Below are positions 61,815 to 64,000 of a stretch of 64,000 nt of DNA, one piece after another. The stretch covers positions 67,001 through 131,000 of the forward strand of contig JAPZSB010000006.1 in the NCBI GenBank assembly GCA_027531565.1. The letters run 5' to 3'. Origin of the DNA: Beijerinckiaceae bacterium (GTDB taxonomy: Bacteria; Pseudomonadota; Alphaproteobacteria; Rhizobiales; Beijerinckiaceae). Each line of letters opens with the position of its first letter. The first letter of the stretch is position 1. Under the pieces are notes generated by a model. The model searched no databases. It saw only the letters and a program-made list of their open reading frames with translations, and was not told the origin of the DNA. Made by a program: the position numbers and the translations under genes.

Positions 61815-62644
61815 GCGTCGCCAATGCCACCATCCTGCCGGTCGCGGCGGCGAAGCCGGCCCATTTCCGGCTCGCCGTTTCCGGCAAGCGCGCGACGATC
61901 ACGCTCGACCGTCCGGACAGGAAGAACCCGCTCACCTTCGAAAGCTACCGCGAGCTGACCGACCTCTTCCTCGCCCTCCAGAAGGAGGAGGCGGTGAAGG
62001 CCATCGTCGTGACTGGCGCCGGCGGCAATTTCTGCTCCGGCGGCGATGTCTTCGAGATCATCGGCCCGCTGGTCGAGATGGACACGGCCGGCCTGCTGAA
62101 ATTCACCCGGATGACCGGCGAACTCGTCAAGGCGATGCGCGCCTGCCCGCAGCCGATCATCGCTGCGATCGACGGGATCTGCGCCGGCGCCGGGGCCATC
62201 ATCGCCATGGCCTCGGACCTGCGGCTCGGCACGGCCGGCGCGAAGATCGCCTTCCTGTTCAACCGCGTCGGCCTCGCCGGCTGCGATATGGGCGCCTGCG
62301 CCATGCTCCCCCGCATCATCGGGCAGGGCCGGGCGGCGGAGCTGCTCTATACCGGCCGCGTCCTGCGCGGCGAGGAAGCCGAGCGCTGGGGCTTCCTCAA
62401 CCGCCTCGTCGCGCCGGACGCGCTGCTGGCGGAAGCCGAAGCGTTGGCACAGGAACTGGCGGACGGGCCGACTTTCGCCAATGCCATGACCAAGCGCATG
62501 CTGGAAATGGAATGGGCCATGTCGGTGGAAAGCGCCATCGAGGCCGAGGCAGTTGCGCAGGCCCTCTGCATGCAGACCGAGGATTTCGCCCGCGCCTACC
62601 ATGCCTTCGCGGCGAAGCAGAAGCCGGTCTTCGAGGGGAATTGA
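61811..62644 (+). CDS. Enoyl-CoA hydratase family protein
   Basis: The 277-residue crotonase-fold enzyme has [19 protein letters not shown], the oxyanion segments [18 protein letters not shown] and [20 protein letters not shown], and [21 protein letters not shown]. The ATG at 61811 lies in the MarR stop (ATGA). In this operon it is expected to hydrate or isomerise ring-derived unsaturated CoA esters. The residue that usually supplies the second catalytic Glu falls in the GCDMGA segment, which lacks it, so its exact reaction is uncertain. Confidence 0.9.
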   Translation: MSVANATILPVAAAKPAHFRLAVSGKRATITLDRPDRKNPLTFESYRELTDLFLALQKEEAVKAIVVTGAGGNFCSGGDVFEIIGPLVEMDTAGLLKFTRMTGELVKAMRACPQPIIAAIDGICAGAGAIIAMASDLRLGTAGAKIAFLFNRVGLAGCDMGACAMLPRIIGQGRAAELLYTGRVLRGEEAERWGFLNRLVAPDALLAEAEALAQELADGPTFANAMTKRMLEMEWAMSVESAIEAEAVAQALCMQTEDFARAYHAFAAKQKPVFEGN

Positions 62645-62648
62645 GGCG

Positions 62649-63830
62649 ATGATCTCCCTCGGCGACACGCTCGACTGGCCCTTTTTCGACGCGCATCACC
62701 GTGCGCATGCCGATGCGCTCGCCGCCTGGGCGGATGCTACCCTGCCCGGCCTTCCGCATGACGATGTCGATGCGGCCTGCCGCATCCGCGTCGCCGCGCT
62801 CGGCAAGGCCGGCTTCCTCCGCGCCTGCGTGCCGGCGGCCTATGGCGGCCTTCATCCGGGCTTCGACGTGCGCACGCTCTGCCTCACGCGCGAGATCCTT
62901 GCCGCGCGCGATGGCCTTGCCGATTTCGCCTTCGCGATGCAGGGTCTCGGCACGGGCTCGATCACGCTTGCGGGCTCGGAGGCGCTGAAGCAACGCTACC
63001 TGCCCGCCATCGCGCGGGGCGAGACCATCGCCGCCTTCGCCCTCTCGGAGAAGGAAGCCGGTTCCGACGTCGCCGCTCTGGCCACCACGGCTGTGCCTGA
63101 CGGCAACGACCATGTCCGGATCGACGGCAACAAGACCTGGATCTCGAATGGCGGCATTGCCGACCATTATGTCGTCTTCGCCCGGACCGGCGAGGCGCCC
63201 GGCGCGAAAGGCCTTTCGGCCTTTGTGGTCGAGGCGGGAACGCCCGGCCTGACCATCGCGGAGCGGATCGACGTGATCGCCCCGCATCCGCTGGCCACCC
63301 TGCATTTCGAAGGCTGCAAGGTGCCGGTGGCGAACCGGCTCGGTGGCCCGGGCGACGGCTTCCGCATCGCCATGGCGACGCTCGATATCTTCCGCTCGAC
63401 AGTCGGTGCCGCCGCGCTTGGCTTCGCACGCCGGGCGCAAGCTGAGGCGCTGGAACGCGCCACGAACCGCAAGCTGTTCGGCGGCGTCCTCGGCGACCTG
63501 CAACTGGCGCAGGCCGCACTGGCCGAGAACGAGGCGGAGATCGAGGCCGCCGCCCTGCTGGTCTATCGCGCCGCCTGGACCAAGGATCGCGGCGCCGCCC
63601 GCGTCACCCGCGAAGCCGCCCTCGCCAAGATGGTCGCCACCGAGAATGCCCAGCGCGTCATCGACAGGGCCCTGCAATTGCATGGCGGGCTCGGCGTCAC
63701 CCGCGGTGTCAAGGTCGAGGAACTCTACCGCGAGATCCGGGCCCTCCGGATCTACGAGGGCGCGACCGATGTGCAGAAGATCGTCATCGCCCGCGAGGCC
63801 CTCAAGGCCCACGGGGCCCGGAAAGGCTAG
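62649..63830 (+). CDS. Acyl-CoA dehydrogenase
   Basis: The 393-residue FAD enzyme has the N-terminal helical domain, [17 protein letters not shown] and [18 protein letters not shown] (flavin- and substrate-binding loops), and the C-terminal [20 protein letters not shown], with the catalytic base candidate in [16 protein letters not shown]. The ATG at 62649 is 4 bp after the hydratase stop. It would oxidise an acyl-CoA in the lower aminobenzoate pathway. Confidence 0.93.
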   Translation: MISLGDTLDWPFFDAHHRAHADALAAWADATLPGLPHDDVDAACRIRVAALGKAGFLRACVPAAYGGLHPGFDVRTLCLTREILAARDGLADFAFAMQGLGTGSITLAGSEALKQRYLPAIARGETIAAFALSEKEAGSDVAALATTAVPDGNDHVRIDGNKTWISNGGIADHYVVFARTGEAPGAKGLSAFVVEAGTPGLTIAERIDVIAPHPLATLHFEGCKVPVANRLGGPGDGFRIAMATLDIFRSTVGAAALGFARRAQAEALERATNRKLFGGVLGDLQLAQAALAENEAEIEAAALLVYRAAWTKDRGAARVTREAALAKMVATENAQRVIDRALQLHGGLGVTRGVKVEELYREIRALRIYEGATDVQKIVIAREALKAHGARKG

Positions 63831-63839
63831 GAGAGCACC

Positions 63840-64000
63840 ATGTTCAGATCGGGGCATGTGGACAGTTTCTGCCGGGACAGCCTGCCGCCGCCGGAACAAT
63901 GGCCCGATCTCCGCCTCGCCGAGGCCGGCCTCGCCTATCCGGAGCGGCTGAATGTCGTGACCGAACTGGTCGATTCCCACATCGCGGCCGGGCGCGGGGA
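63840..64000 (+). CDS. CoA ligase, 2-aminobenzoate/benzoate type (N-terminus only, cut by window edge)
   Basis: Only 53 residues are visible, starting at the ATG at 63840 after AGGAGAGCACC. The sequence MFRSGHVDSFCRDSLPPPEQ, WPDLRLAEAGLAYPERLNVV and TELVDSHIAAGRG matches the N-terminus of aromatic acid-CoA ligases of the benzoate/2-aminobenzoate group. It follows the acyl-CoA dehydrogenase by 9 bp and would supply the CoA thioester consumed by the monooxygenase/reductase. The catalytic motifs lie beyond the window. Confidence 0.75.
   Translation, partial: MFRSGHVDSFCRDSLPPPEQWPDLRLAEAGLAYPERLNVVTELVDSHIAAGRG

Overview
The window is high-GC chromosomal DNA from a metabolically versatile alphaproteobacterium, probably of the Hyphomicrobiales. 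That placement is inferred from the G/C-rich third positions, the many Liv-type and Bug-type solute-binding proteins, the three methyl-accepting chemotaxis proteins, and intergenic repeats of a kind common in that order. No marker gene fixes the genus. I see no rRNA, tRNA, CRISPR array or insertion sequence. Long open frames antisense to real genes are composition artefacts.

Layout. (1) 1-3158: a partial branched-chain-amino-acid-type ABC operon (binding protein, two ATPases) and a divergent LysR regulator. (2) 3170-12129: a tight seven-gene minus-strand cassette. It encodes a tail-lysozyme/NlpC-like muralytic protein, a lipoprotein, a ComEC-like metallo-beta-lactamase-fold protein, a large subtilisin-like protease, a one-helix membrane protein, a patatin-like lipase and a multi-helix membrane protein. 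I know of no described system with this gene set, and it is the best candidate here for something new. (3) 12365-22726: a chemoreceptor; an ene-reductase; a Bug-type binding protein followed by a DctB/DctD-like two-component pair, preceded by a sigma-54-type promoter with two DctD-like sites; then an IclR regulator divergent from an HMG-CoA lyase/CoA-transferase pair. (4) 22798-29081: katG/oxyR, a chemoreceptor with a small exported protein, and an arsC/aquaporin pair. (5) 29161-51428: arylpyruvate and phenylacetate catabolism. An indolepyruvate-type ferredoxin oxidoreductase with a divergent Lrp regulator is followed by a TetR regulator with paaK, paaI and paaG, a Liv-type ABC transporter, paaZ, a fused hydratase/dehydrogenase, a thiolase, and paaABCDE with paaX. 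(6) 51556-57847: two MoeA-type genes (one fused to a PBP-like domain), a tandem repeat, an amidase and a chemoreceptor. (7) 57945-64000: a divergent 2-aminobenzoyl-CoA-type pathway with its own MarR regulator; the CoA ligase is cut by the window end.

How the genes work together. The phenylacetate block is close to complete: import, CoA activation, epoxidation, isomerisation, ring opening, beta-oxidation and thiolysis. The ferredoxin oxidoreductase beside it could deliver phenylacetyl-CoA directly from phenylpyruvate. The right-hand block looks like the aerobic CoA-dependent anthranilate route. Palindromes lying in or beside candidate promoters link several regulators to their neighbours.
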